From Zoroaster sp. YZ-2022 (taxonomy: Eukaryota; Echinodermata; Asteroidea; Forcipulatida; Zoroasteridae): DNA of 64,000 nt. The notes under the pieces are model-generated. The model had not been told where the DNA came from. It did no database searches and saw only the letters and a program-made list of their open reading frames with translations. Of this stretch, positions 24,440-35,878 are shown one piece after another. Numbering within the stretch: position 1 is the first letter of the stretch; every line of letters begins with the position of its first letter. Location of the stretch: NCBI GenBank assembly GCA_029582265.1, contig CM055819.1, positions 38,885,934 through 38,949,933 on the forward strand, written 5' to 3'. A program made the translations under genes and the position numbers.

Positions 24440-24620
24440 CATACCCACAGAGAGCCGGAAGGTCTGACGTCACGCTTCGAGGCTCGTGTATGACGCCAGT
24501 TACCTGCCTCTCGGTTTCATTGAAATTCAACTTTGACCTTGGTTGGAAGCTAGCGCGCAAGCATAGAAGCATGACGTCAGATTTCAGCACAATGTATCCA
24601 ATGAAATCCCTTGAATGGTA
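24440..24620. repeat. Dispersed repeat with TGACGTCA-like words
   Basis: Shares GTCACGCTTCGAGGCTCGTG-like and AATGAAATCCCTTGAATGGT words with 39980-40200 in a DDX47 intron. Family unknown. The tandem duplication breakpoint at 24516 falls inside it. Confidence 0.6.
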
Positions 24621-24685
24621 CGCCCGTAGACTGTCTCTTGATATAGGATAAAGACAGCATATTATGCAGTCTATTATGTCAAAGA

Positions 24686-24750
24686 AACAGTTAACTCAGT
24701 TGGTAGAGTGACTGACTGCCGAGGTCCTAGGATCAAATCCCGAGCAGAGA
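24686..24750 (+). repeat. tRNA-derived repeat head
   Basis: TTAACTCAGTTGGTAGAGTG resembles a tRNA D-arm/A box, and GGATCAAATCCCG a degraded B box. Acceptor-stem pairing is absent, so this is a SINE head or tRNA relic, not a gene. Confidence 0.55.
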
Positions 24751-24845
24751 AATTGTGTTTTTGTATAAAAAAATATATATAACAAAAATAAATAAAAAAT
24801 AAATAAATAAAAAAACTTGTCTACTTAACCTACCAAATATCAAGA

Positions 24846-24915
24846 AACAGTTAGCTCAATTGTTAGAGTGCTTGACTGCCGAGCAAGAGGTCAGAGGATC
24901 GAATCCCGCTCAGAG
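24846..24915 (+). repeat. tRNA-derived repeat head, second copy
   Basis: TTAGCTCAATTGTTAGAGTG and GGATCGAATCCCG match A- and B-box consensus better than the neighbour 160 bp upstream. Both are followed by GTGTTTTTGTATAAAAAA and A-rich tails, as in SINEs. Confidence 0.6.
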
Positions 24916-25092
24916 AAATGGTGTTTTTGTATAAAAAAAACTTTAAAAAAACTTGTATACTTTAATATTTAAAACATTTAAAATGGTCGTTTAATTTGGA
25001 ATATAAAATTATTTGGTTAACTTACCACATATCTAAAAACGCAAAAGCAAAAATACGTGAAGAACATTGATTGATGCACACGTCATCGGTAG

Positions 25093-25553
<461 letters not shown>

Positions 25554-26334
25554 TCCAGTCGTAAACGTCACGCAACGCGCCATCGGGTGGCATTGCATCG
25601 CAATTGAACACACGGTGTTATTATCAATAATGATGTACATTGTACATTGTACATGTGTGTAATGATGGGAACTCTGGAAGTGCCATCCGACTTGTTGAGA
25701 TCCTGAGATAATTTATATCAGGATAACGACATCATCTACGTAAGATGACAACATCCCGACATATATCGGGATGTCGAGATCCTGAGATAAATTATCAGAC
25801 GATTAAATGACGATGAAGGATTTAAATGGTCTCTGTATGCTATAGAGGGGTTCCGCCCATGTTATCACATACACTAAATTTCCATCCGAACAGCTGTACA
25901 GCACCAAATTATTGGGAAATTGCATTCATTGTCACCAACGGAGGGCGCTATTACAATAATTAATGGCGGTTTATTTGATGGTTGGTAGGTTGACGTTTTT
26001 GTCAAGTTCCTTTTTTGCTGTGTTGTTTTCTTGATTCGCAGTCCTTCAGCTATTGTGGGTAGGGGGCCTACTTATTAGGACCCCTAGCGATATGTTTTTG
26101 TATTTCATATATTAATTTGCTGCTAATTTAGGAGAAATTAGAGTGGTCTTTTTCATGATTTTAGGACATTCGAGTGAGTCATTGAGATTTAACGTTAACG
26201 TAATGTAAATACTAATATTATACTTACGGCCTATACTACTAGTTTAAATAGGCCCATTCTCGGCCTAACGTTAGGGCCAATACACTGGACATCCCTATTC
26301 CCTCTGACTCTGTAGTCCGTATCCTTCGCTATTT
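25554..26334. other. Non-coding region upstream of DDX47
   Basis: Contains paired GAGATCCTGAGATAA words in direct order (about 25698 and 25783) with a small inverted repeat CATCCCGA...TCGGGATG near 25750, and a CCAACGGAGGGCGCT word at 25935-25949. I could not identify DDX47 exon 1 or its promoter here. Confidence 0.35.
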
Positions 26335-26796
26335 AGGAAAGAATGTCGTATCCGACCGCCACTTTTTACATTTAAGGGTTTTCTTGGAATTTTTTTGCAA
26401 CCACTAACAAGTTAAAAAATGATTTTATCGATTTTTGTGGGTAGGCCTACAGAAAGTGAAATTTATCTTTAAAATCCACTTTTATGATGGTTTTTGGACT
26501 TTATTTCCCTTCTAAAAAAATCCTTCCCTTCAGAAAATAGAAGGATCCTATATAGTTGCCACTGCACATGTGTTGGTCACTAACGGGAGAGTTGACAAGA
26601 TCAAACTGACATGATGACTGAGCTGAGGAAGTCATCGTTTTCCCAAAATACCTGATGATTTTTTCATATATAATAAATATCCTGGAATAATTTGAAGTAT
26701 ATGTCCATCATCATCCATATGTTCTCCACCTTACTAGGTAGGTAAGATTACATTATTGGTTATGTTGAATGAGAAAAAGTGGCAGTCGGATACAAC
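26335..26796. mobile_element. GAAAGAATGTC-type MITE
   Basis: Left end GGAAAGAATGTCGTATCCGA and a right end matching its reverse complement (AAAAGTGGCAGTCGGATACA). The outer right end is cut by the next MITE. A smaller relative is at 34462-34703. Confidence 0.6.
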
Positions 26797-26985
26797 AAGG
26801 TTTATTGCAAATAGCGCTAAAGCAACTGCTGCAAAGCATACTGGGATACAATTTGGGGCATCTGTTTGGAGCAGCTTGTGTGACATCAACAATATTTTGT
26901 TTGTTTGTGCGGCACGCAGTGGTGCTATTACGCCCACAGACATCCCATGATTCCTTGCAGTCTTGCACTATTTGCGATAAACCTT
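26797..26985. mobile_element. AAGGTTTAT-type MITE, ~190 bp
   Basis: Inverted ends AAGGTTTATTGCAAATAGCG and CACTATTTGCGATAAACCTT. Second copy at 34090-34336. Confidence 0.75.
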
Positions 26986-27318
26986 ATTCTACCCAGAATT
27001 ACTAAGATCACACAGCTGGCAATAATCCTATGCCCATTCCCTGATTTTTATCAACATTTTAAACACTTAACTTGGCCTTTTAATAGTTTTAAAGGCCTGT
27101 TGGGATGGGGGGGGGGGGGGGATTTGATAGCCCTTAAAACTGTTTTAGACATAGACATTCTAATTTTCTAATGGAAGTGCCCTTTACTTGGAGTGTCTTA
27201 CCCCTACCAGAATGCACTTCCAGGCCTGGGAATTAGTTGTTGACAATTTAAATGTTCAGGACTTTTCTGATTACACGTAGAGTCCCATGTTGACAGCCTT
27301 GTTCTTGTTACTCACCAG

Positions 27319-27412
27319 GGTGTTGTGGATGTATTATGCGAAGCTTGTGAGCATCTTAAATGGAAGACTCCGACGAAGATACAGCGAGAGGCTCTCCCAC
27401 TGAGCTTTCAAG
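27319..27412 (+). CDS. DDX47: DDX47 exon 2, copy 1 (Q motif)
   Basis: After TTACTCACCAG the 94-nt exon reads GVVDVLCEACEHLKWKTPTK then IQREALPLSFQ plus one base, and ends at the donor G|GTTTGT. It covers the Q motif (PTKIQ), which recognises the adenine of ATP. Frame open. The phase-0 start means exon 1 should end on a whole codon. It is the intact version; copy 2 has lost one base. Confidence 0.85.
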
Positions 27413-28278
27413 GTTTGTTTCATTGACCCTAACCCCCGGAGCTATTTTGGCTAAGAACCTTCCTGATGAGTCCGCCAAAATCCACCACCATTCAGTTACA
27501 CTACCACCTAACTGTTGAACTTAGATGGAATTGGGACACCCGGCCCCAAGTATCGCTTGTTGGGCTATACAGTACTGAGCACAATGATTGCGGTAACTGT
27601 TCTCTTGGCCAAACAAAATATATGTTGTGTTTCCGGTAACAAAAATGACGGGTAGGTAAGTAGGGAATTATTATTTTTTTAAATGTTTTTTGTATGTATG
27701 TGATGCATGTACATAGTACATGTGCATGCATATGTGTTATGTTTAAATACACATTTTAAACAAATTTAATTTGATAATAAAAATCAATTCGTTTGTTTTC
27801 TTAATTCTTTTGTATACAATACTGTGTTTTAAAAAATACACACCTAGAAAAAAAAATCCCAACTCTACATTTCTTGAATATTATTGGGTCAGTCGATTTA
27901 CCGGAAACACAAAATTTTTGTTTTGACTTGAATTGAATTAAATTTAATTGTATTTATTGCATTCATCTTGTGCCAGAAGGCCAAATTGCATGAATGAGAA
28001 ATGAATGAAATCGGCCTTACTATACTGACTGAATAGCATGAATATAGGGTTGTCATTACCCTCTTATCTTTATACTAATTAGTCAGTTTATGTCTGGCTA
28101 GATTCACCCTTCAAAAATGCACAAAATCTACACATTTCTTTTATTTTTTAGGGTCAAGGCAATAATTTACTTTCAAATAAAACCCTGGAAACAAAACTAA
28201 AGAAAAATCATTATTACGTAATGACAACAAATTAAACAGTTTAATCCTCATACCCTACAAGCATTTCACAGACAACCC
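27413..28278. other. Intron 2, copy 1
   Basis: AT-rich, with CATGTACATAGTACATGTGC-like palindromic words near 27706. No exon or clear transposon recognised. Confidence 0.4.
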
Positions 28279-28383
28279 TGCTCAATGCCACAAAATGCAA
28301 CAGCAAGAACAATGGTCCTTTTGTTCTCTGCTGAGGGCAACAAATCATTTGACTTTTGTTGCATCTTGTTGCATTGAGCATGG
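28279..28383. mobile_element. Palindromic CAATGCAACAA-type MITE
   Basis: Ends CTGCTCAATGC and GCATTGAGCATGG in inverted order, with CAACA/TGTTG-rich arms. Related copies at 44205, 50522 and 57818. Confidence 0.65.
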
Positions 28384-28697
28384 TTAACCCTTCTGTGACT
28401 GCAAGGGTCAAAATCAGTCAAAATGTTGATACACTTGCCAAGGTATATCTAGTGCACTTAAAAGTCGAACACTGTCAAACCTTACGTGTAGTAAGTACAT
28501 TTACAGGTCAAAATGAATTGACTGTTTTTGACTGGTTAAAGCATTGTCTGGTATTGTTCAGGGTGGTCAAAATGACAGTAAAAACAGTCAAAATGTCCCT
28601 GTGTGCACATTTGGGTCAACAGCCAAAACAGTCAGTTAACTGATTCTGACCACAACAGCTACTTTCCACTAAAGTGCAGCTAAAGTAGGAGGGTTAA
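28384..28697. mobile_element. TTAACCCT-type MITE (piggyBac-like)
   Basis: Begins TTAACCCTTCTG and ends AGTAGGAGGGTTAA. Same family as 29275-29580 but more decayed at the left end. Confidence 0.7.
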
Positions 28698-28882
28698 TAT
28701 GGTTAATACAATTTAATAGGAAAATAATAAGAAATAGGAAAATGATAAGAAAAAACAATTAAATCCAAACAGAGTATTTGTGTTATTATAACAGACTCTA
28801 GATAGCTTTTCCATTTTACAACATTGATAGATGATGATGATTATGATTTTTTTAAATAAAAATCTGGATTATCAATTTGCAG

Positions 28883-29071
28883 GATGAGATATAATTGGCT
28901 TAGCGGAGACGGGTTCAGGTAAAACTGGAGCGTTTGCACTTCCTATTCTGCAAGCGTTACTGGACAGACCCCAGAGACTGTTTGCTCTCATACTCACACC
29001 CACCAGGGAATTAGCCTTCCAGATATCTGAACAGTTTGAAGCACTTGGATCGAGTATAGGGGTGATTTGTG
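28883..29071 (+). pseudogene. DDX47: DDX47 exon 3, copy 1, with nonsense codon
   Basis: 189-nt exon encoding motifs I ([11 protein letters not shown]) and Ia ([14 protein letters not shown]). In the phase set by exon 2 the first full codon is TGA (28885-28887), where copy 2 has CGA (Arg). The rest is open, and the AFQISEQF residues match the vertebrate protein better than copy 2 does. Acceptor TTTGCAG and donor G|GTAAGTG are intact, so it may still be spliced, giving a truncated protein or decay. Confidence 0.85.
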
Positions 29072-29274
29072 GTAAGTGAAAATAAACCAGGATTATACTA
29101 GTTAGTTATCTAGATTACCTTTACATTTTAGATTGTTTATTGAAATAACTAATATATTCAACTAAATTAAATAGCTGAATAAAATTTGCCTTGCAGATAT
29201 CTGCTATATCAGCTACAATGTATATGGGTCACTTGCAGAAAATGGAAATAAACCTGTTTAAGATTAGTTAGTTA

Positions 29275-29580
29275 TTAACCCTCCTACTACTACAAGGGTC
29301 AAAATCAGTCAAAATTTTGATATACTTGCCAAGGTATATCCAGTGCACTTAAAAGTCAAACACTTTCAAACCTTACGTGTAGTAAGTACATTTACAGGTC
29401 AAAATGAGTTGACCATTTCTGACTGGTAAAAGCATTGTCTTGTATTGTTCAGGGTGGTCAAAATGACAGTAAAAACCAGTCAAAAATACACATTTGGATC
29501 AACAGTCAAAACGGGCAGTTGACTGATTTTGACCTCTATAGCTACTTGACACTAAAGTGCAGCTATAGTAGGAGGGTTAA
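29275..29580. mobile_element. TTAACCCT-type MITE (piggyBac-like), 306 bp
   Basis: Perfect 15-bp inverted ends TTAACCCTCCTACTA/TAGTAGGAGGGTTAA. A TTAA target followed by CCC fits piggyBac-type elements. Confidence 0.8.
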
Positions 29581-29778
29581 GATTACTTAAACATAATTAT
29601 GGTTATTTAGACTCAAGACAACAGGGAAATTGGCCTTACAGATAATTGAATAGTTTGAAGCACTGAGGTCAGGTGACTTGTGGTATTAATCTAGGTTACT
29701 CTCCGGGTATTGTACAGAGCGTGTCTCTACACAGCGACATATGGATCTTGTAGCAGTGTTGTAATACTCATAGATAAG

Positions 29779-30149
29779 ACCAAAAAATAAGTCTCAGGTT
29801 TCTGGTCATCGGTTGGCTTCAAAATCGGTGCGGTGACGCGCTTTTTTTTGCGGCTATCTTTTTTTTTGCCTGCAGGGAACTATGTGATACATTGTATACG
29901 TGTGGACCAAATTTCCCATATACAAAGTATGGTGGCTAAGAGAGGCCTCACAAATCAGGCAAACGTTCATACCCCTATGTGAAAAAGTCATTTAAAGCAC
30001 AACATGGCAGAATTCCAATCGATCCAGCAATTTTGGCTGCAATTGGACATCGTTTCATAGCACAAAAAAAAGCAAATTAAAAATGCCGACACGTGGGTCT
30101 GAGGCAACGTGCACAGAGACCAGAAACCTGAGGTTTTTTGTTGTTGGCC
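29779..30149. mobile_element. GGCCAAAAAA-type MITE in intron 3, copy 1
   Basis: Ends GACCAAAAAATAAGTCTCAG and its inverted counterpart finishing TTGTTGTTGGCC. The interior AATTCCAATCGATCCAGCAA words are shared, in reverse, with the half-MITEs of the 2.2-kb array. Confidence 0.75.
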
Positions 30150-30341
30150 GAATACTTGTATTGATTTTTTCTGTATTACTCAATTAAGTCACATTCAACT
30201 TGAGTCATGCGCTCTTATTCAACGAAATGTCCTGCAACTATTTCATGTGCAGACTGAAGGGAACCACTTTTTATTTACAAATCTTCAAAAAATAAAATAT
30301 ACAAATGTTTGAACATAGTGTTGATGTCAATTGATCTACAG

Positions 30342-30413
30342 CTGTAGTTATTGGCGGTATTGATATGATGACACAAGCTTTGCAGTTAGCCAAGAAACCA
30401 CATGTTATAGTCG
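30342..30413 (+). pseudogene. DDX47: DDX47 exon 4, copy 1
   Basis: 72 nt encoding AVVIGGIDMMTQALQLAKKP then HVIV, flanked by CTACAG and G|GTAAGT. Open, and its protein matches copy 2, but it lies behind the exon 3 nonsense codon, so it is listed with the broken copy. Confidence 0.8.
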
Positions 30414-30541
30414 GTAAGTAACCAATGTCTTAATACTGTTTGATGACTTAATACCATTTTATGTCTTATCCCTGATTGAAACCAAGTACGCACTATTTCT
30501 ACTTGTTAAATTGTGGGTGGTAAGGTTTGCATTAGCACCGT

Positions 30542-30660
30542 GTAACAAACGGTTGTATTAAGTTCTCTTGAAGACATTCAGAGTATGCTGATTGAAACAT
30601 TGAGTTTCTCACCTCCAGTTCTTCTCAGAACCAACACTTATTACAACTCTAAAGAGATTG
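30542..30660 (+). repeat. Penelope-like tip, ribozyme-like, plus orientation
   Basis: Reads CTTGAAGACATTCAG, CTGATTGAAACATTGAG, then CTCCAGTTCTTCTCAGAACC. Same order as the minus strand of 1040-1100, with one mismatch in the CTGANGA box. A diverged copy also sits in the second 5' duplicate at 37765-37860. Confidence 0.5.
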
Positions 30661-30749
30661 TTACGTGGTGCTACTGCAAACCTTACTCCTACTGTACTTC
30701 CACCATGCAAAGCTTCAAATCTTACTTTTTCCAGTTTAGTAGTGTCCAC

Positions 30750-32683
30750 TAGGCCTGGGCGAATAGTAAAAATTTACTATTCGATTAATCGCGCGCAACT
30801 ATTCGCGAATAATCGACTATTCGCGAATAGTTGGCCATTTTTTTCCCGCGGTTTATAAAAGTACTAAAACATTAAAAACAATTGCTTTGACAGTAATTTC
30901 TGGCCTATTTGTAACATTCAGACAATAAACAAACATATACATTAAGCTCTTTCATGCCTGTTGTTTTTTCTTTATTTCTTGCAAAATTGTACTCAAATAA
31001 TACATTTTCGTAAGTGAAAATCCAATCGCCGTCGAGTTATTACTCTGGCAGCGTGGGAAACTTCCAGCACAAATTAGCAATAACAGTGCACATTAAGCAC
31101 ATGCTAAGTCACGCGCAGTTACGTTCATCCCATGTCAACAGAGGGAAGTCCACCTAAACCCCATAAAATGAACGCATTGAATAGATCTTGTTTATATTTA
31201 AGTCGCCGTTAAGAAATACCAATAGGTTGACGGTCACCCCTGTTATTTCAAATCGATTAGCCTAGTCCTATACACAAAATAAATAACCATGCAAGCAGTA
31301 CGTGTTTATGCTCATGCAGGGGCCACTTTTTAGACGTGTTCGTTGTTTACGTCCAAAGCTAGCTTCCGCAGTGTGCCCCGCACTATGCTTAAAAACCTTT
31401 GGTTCAGGCACGCACATGGTGAGTGTACCCTGAACTGATTTTGTACGACGGCCTATGCGTTTTGTGATTGACTTGCGCCCACTGCAAATTACGTTATCAT
31501 TATTGGACAAACTTTTCTTGGGAACCAAATGGGGCGTGGCAAACAATTACGTCATGCAATAAGTGGATCGGTGGGATTTATCATTACTCATCAGTAGACC
31601 TACGTTACCTGCAAGTGCAAAGACAATTACACCAGCAATGCGAAAGACAGTGACCAAAGACCATGCTTTTCGTAGTTAATATTTATGAAAATAAATTGAC
31701 ATTTTCAAACAAATCGATGTGTAATAAATAAACAACATGAAACATTAATCGCAGTTGTTTAATCATTAATTCATCATCTCCAGCTTTTCTTCAAAAACAA
31801 AAACGTTACATGATTTTGTAGTGTTCAAATTTAATTAGTAATTACCTTCAGTTTATGCTACTTTTAAGTTTATGCTACTTTTACAGTCGATGCAGTCACA
31901 GCCATCCAGGCTGCCCTGTCGGCTCCCTCAAAGGCACTACTTGTGAGTACTATTCGCGAATACTACAAGGCGTACAACTACCAGCAGTGCCTGGACAGAA
32001 CAGTACAATTGGCAGCATTGCTCGCGAATAGTCGCGAATAGTTCACGAACAGTTCACGAACAGTTCACGACCGCAATTTTTATGTTGTGTAAAGGCAATG
32101 CATTATAATTGCAGGTAACAGTCGATGCAGTCACAGCCATCCAGGCTAGTGCCCTGTCGGCTTCCTCAAAGGCACTACTCGTGAGTACTATTCGCGAATA
32201 CTACAAGGCGTACAACTACCAGCAGTGCCTGGACAGAACAGTACAATTGGCAGCATTGCTCGCGAATAGTCGCGAATAGTTCACGAACAGTTCACGACCG
32301 CAATTTTTATGTTGTGTAAAGGCAATGCATTATAATTGCAGGTAACAGTCGCTGCAGTCACAGCCAGCCAGCCTGCCTGACTTGTCGGCTTCCTCAAAGG
32401 CATTACTAGTTGCAAACACTACAACGCTTACTACCATGACTAGACAAAACTGTAATTGCCAGCTTAATAGGATTACTCACGAATAGTGGTTGCGAATAGT
32501 TAGCAAACACTTCACGACCACAAGTTATGGATGGTTTGGAAGGCAATTGGTCATTATTCGCGAATAGTTGCAGGTATTCGCGCCTGCGCGATTAATCGAA
32601 TAATTCAAATACCGCGAATACGAGTACGATTAGCAACAACTATTCGCGAATATTCGAATAATCGAATTATTCGCACAGGCCTA
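30750..32683. mobile_element. Non-autonomous hAT-type transposon, 1934 bp
   Basis: Begins TAGGCCTGGGCGAATAGT and ends ATTATTCGCACAGGCCTA, imperfect inverted termini of the hAT 'AGGCCTGGGCGA' type. It is flanked on both sides by the 8-bp duplication GTGTCCAC (30742-30749 and 32684-32691). The paralogous intron at about 37953 has a single GTGTCCAC, the exact empty site. No transposase motif seen. Both ends are dense in the palindrome TTCGCGAA, likely subterminal binding sites. Confidence 0.92.
31884..32560. repeat. ~230-bp internal tandem repeat of the hAT element
   Basis: CAGTCGATGCAGTCACAGCC recurs at 31884, 32119 and (as GTCGCTGCAGTCACAGCC) 32346. The first two units are nearly identical, the third diverged. 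Each carries several ATTCGCGAATA words. Confidence 0.85.
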
Positions 32684-32984
32684 GTGTCCACACCTTGACA
32701 AAGAGAAGTACATGCACCTAACAAAGTTTTTGACATAAGCCAGTTAAACACAATGTATGTGGGCCCATCATGTCTCATGAAATCTGACTTGATGATCCTA
32801 ATCTAGAGAATGTAATTTGTGTTTGGGATCATCAGGCATATTGGATTTTTTGTTTAAAAGGGAAAAAAAACAGGGTTCTCAAAGACACCAAAATGTGGAG
32901 GTTCATTTCATCTGTCTGATTGAACATACATTCATGTCTAATTAATGAGTTTAATTTACTTCTTGAATATGATTTATATCACAG

Positions 32985-33056
32985 CTACCGCAGGACGTCT
33001 GGTGGATCACTTGGAAAACACAAAAGGTTTTAGTCTCAGAGCTTTGAAATAATCTG
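32985..33056 (+). pseudogene. DDX47: DDX47 exon 5, copy 1, frameshifted
   Basis: 72 nt against 71 in copy 2. A one-base insertion near the end turns AAATATCTG into AAATAATCTG, making an in-frame TAA. Motif Ib also reads TAGR instead of the near-invariant TPGR (CCA to GCA). Donor retained. Confidence 0.9.
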
Positions 33057-33180
33057 GTGAGTTGGTTTTAAATAATAGTATCTTATAATTATTTCATCAA
33101 TGGACAGACACAATCACATGTAACATAGCTTCCGTACATCAGAAGTAATGAGCATGAGAAACGTATGTAAACATGACATG

Positions 33181-34004
33181 TGTATAGATGTGAGCGTTAT
33201 GTATGTTGCTTGTCATGGTTACTTTGGTTTGGTGTATAGACGTGAGCGTTATGTATGTCGCTTGTCATGGTTACTTTGGTTTGGTGTATACATGTAGATG
33301 TGAGCGTTATGTATGTCGCTTGTCATGGTTACTTTGGTTTGGTGTATAGACGTGAGCGTTATGTATGTTGCTTGTTGTGGTTACTTTGGTTTGGTGTATA
33401 GATGTGAGCGTTATGTATCTTGCTTGTCATGGTTACTTTGGTTTGGTGTATAGATGTGAGCGTTATGTACGTTGCTTGTTGTGGTTACTTTGGTTTGGTG
33501 TATAGACGTGAGCGTTATGTATGTTGCTTGTTGTGGTTACTTTGGTTTGGTGTATAGATGTGAGCGTGATGTATGTCGCTTGTTGTGGTTACTTTGGTTT
33601 GGTGTATAGATGTGAGCGTTATGTATGTCGCTTGTCATGGTTACTTTGGTTTGGTGTATAGATGTGAGCGTTATGTATGCTGCTTGTTGTGGTTACTTTG
33701 GTTTGGTGTATAGATGTGAGCGTTATGTATGTTGCTTATTGTGGTTACTTTGGTTTGGTGTATACATGTAGATGTGAGCGTTATGTATGTTGCTTGTCAT
33801 GGTTACTTTGGTTTGGTGTATAGATGTGAGCGTTATGTGTGTTGCTTGTCATGGTTACTTTGGTTTGGTGTATAGATGTGAGCGTTATGTATGTTGCTTG
33901 TCGTGGTTACTTTGGTTTGGTGTATAGATGTGAGCGTTATGTATCTTGCTTGTCGTGGTTACTTTGGTTTGGTGTATAGATGTGAGCGTTATGTATGTCA
34001 CTTG
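33181..34004. repeat. 52-bp minisatellite, about 15 copies
   Basis: Unit GATGTGAGCGTTATGTATGT plus TGCTTGTCATGGTTACTTTG and GTTTGGTGTATA. A few units have a 6-bp insertion (ACATGTAG type). It lies between the two 5' duplicates of DDX47; the matching place after copy 2 (about 38447) lacks it. Confidence 0.95.
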
Positions 34005-34089
34005 GTGTGGCAGTTATAACACATGTTTGTTTTTTGGGGGGTTTTTTGTGGCAAGTTTTGATATTTATTATTGACAGGTTGCCTGGAAT

Positions 34090-34336
34090 AAGGTTTATCG
34101 TAAATAGTGCTGAAGCAACTACCGCAAAGCATACTGGGATACAATTTGGGGCATCTGTTTGGCACGGCTTGTGTGAAGTCAATAATATTAAGTTCGTTTG
34201 CGGGGCACGCGGTGGCACTGTTGTGACCCACAGATATCCCACGATTCTATGAGACCATGCAACAGGGTCACACAACAACAACCACCACCACCACCACCAC
34301 CAAGATTCCTTGCAGCTGCTATTTGTGATAAACCTT
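34090..34336. mobile_element. AAGGTTTAT-type MITE with (CCA)n insert
   Basis: Ends AAGGTTTATCGTAAATAGTG and CTATTTGTGATAAACCTT. Longer than the copy at 26797 because of a Gly/Trp-like (CCA)n tract near 34281-34302 and flanking sequence. Confidence 0.7.
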
Positions 34337-34461
34337 ATGGTTGAATGTACCATACCTTTGATTATCACAACTTTCTTGGTCACCAGTCTTTTGAACCTAG
34401 CAATGAATTTGCAAAGAACATTGATCCCCAACTCCATCTTTTCAGTTAAAACCTCATTTTA

Positions 34462-34703
34462 AGGAAAGAATGTCAAACCCAACCGCCACTTATGCACAAT
34501 GTCTAAGCAAGTGTTTTTAGCAGATGACAACATCTCACTGGATGTGCATACATTCATTGCTCAAAATCTTTAAAAATATCATTTCTAATCCTCACTTTAC
34601 TACACTTTCCTGTCCTGCGTCCTCTATCATCCTTTAAAGGCAAATCTGTTAAATTGGTCATATTTGGATAGAAAAGTGGCGGTTGTATTCTACATTCTTT
34701 CCC
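34462..34703. mobile_element. GAAAGAATGTC-type MITE, ~240 bp
   Basis: Inverted ends GGAAAGAATGTCAAACCCAA and GTATTCTACATTCTTTCC. Related to 26335-26796. Confidence 0.65.
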
Positions 34704-34977
34704 ATTTTAAACCTATTCCAGTAATTCAGGCCTGCAATTACACAGAGGACACTGTCTCCGTTGCCCTGGTCTTGGCCTTGGTAGCCCTTAAAACTCTTTT
34801 AGACATATACATTCTAATTTTCTAATGGAAGTGCCCTTTACTCGGAGTGTCTTACCCCTACCAGAATGCACTTCCAGGCCTGGGAATTAGTTGTTGACAA
34901 TTTAAATGACTATTTAAATTTCATCTCTGATTGCACGTAGTGTCCCATGTTGACAGCCATGTCTTGTTACTCACCAG

Positions 34978-35070
34978 GGTGTCGTGGATGTATTATGCGA
35001 AGTTTGCGAGCGTCTTAATGGAAGACTCCGACGAAGATACAGCGAGAGGCTCTCCCACTGAGCTTTCAAG
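34978..35070 (+). pseudogene. DDX47: DDX47 exon 2, copy 2, one-base deletion
   Basis: 93 nt against 94 in copy 1. CTTAAATGGAAG became CTTAATGGAAG, which shifts the frame before the Q-motif PTKIQ. Acceptor and donor unchanged. If exon 2 of copy 1 is used instead, this lesion is harmless. Confidence 0.9.
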
Positions 35071-35159
35071 GTTTGTTTCATTGATCCTAACCCCCGGAGC
35101 TATTTTGGCTAAGAACCTTCCTGAGTCCGCCAAAATCCACCACCATTCAGTATAGCTAG

Positions 35160-35820
35160 GATGATCCTATCGTTATGTTTTCACATAAGCGCTAGGATAA
35201 AGAGTGTACAAAAAAACGTAGAACTACCGTAGATTGTATGTTTTACGAAGAAATAAACACATTGCATTGTAATACCTTAAATCTATGAATCTACTATGAA
35301 TCTATACTGTATTGTTATTATGTGTATGCCTTTGATCATAAAAAATATTGTAACTTACACTGTGTTTTTGACCAATTCTTGCCTTGTTTTGATCTTCTCT
35401 GCGGTTCGATTCTGTCCGCACGATATGTCACATGTCATACACCTACTGTTCCATCCGTTTTAACGGTCATAGGTGATTTACTGGAGCCGAGCAGAGCCGT
35501 ATTTTGGACTGGTCTGAGCGGTGCGGTTCCATTGGAACCGTTGTCATTTGTCTTTCCACATATGGTCCTTTGCATTGTCATGTACAATTATCAGAGATTC
35601 CTTTAACAATTTTCATTGAAAAGCTGGGCATAATGCAATAGCGGGTGGCCACGTCTTCCGAGCATGTCACCGTACACGGGTGGCTCAACCGAGCATGCAT
35701 ACCAATATTCCGGAGTTTCCTTTGGCGTGTTTAGACGCTCTCCGATCCACGGTGCAAAAAAAAATTGCGTGTATACACGGCCTCCGGCCTTGAACTGGCT
35801 AGATAGCTTTTCCATTTTAC
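35160..35820. other. Sequence private to copy 2 intron 2
   Basis: About 660 bp with no counterpart in copy 1. It contains GGTGCGGTTCCATTGGAACC-type inverted words near 35518-35540 and is less AT-rich than its surroundings. It looks like an inserted element, but no ends or coding motif could be defined. Confidence 0.4.
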
Positions 35821-35878
35821 AACATTTGTAGATGATGATGATGATTTAAAAAAAAAAATCTGGATTATCAATTTGCAG

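Larger units (their letters stand above)
20658..24516. repeat. 3.86-kb tandem duplication, copy B
   Basis: Second copy of the unit at 16797. It ends at CTGCCTCTCGG (24516), after which unique sequence continues; in copy A that word is joined directly to the start of copy B. Confidence 0.9.

Noticed and set aside
24846..24915. Possible intact tRNA gene
   Set aside because: A- and B-box words are present, but the acceptor stem does not pair and an A-rich tail follows, so it is a tRNA-derived repeat.
26560..26660. ATGATGACTGAGCTGAGG as a possible DDX47 exon 1
   Set aside because: It lacks the expected FKDLG-type end and a splice donor at a codon boundary, so I could not support it.
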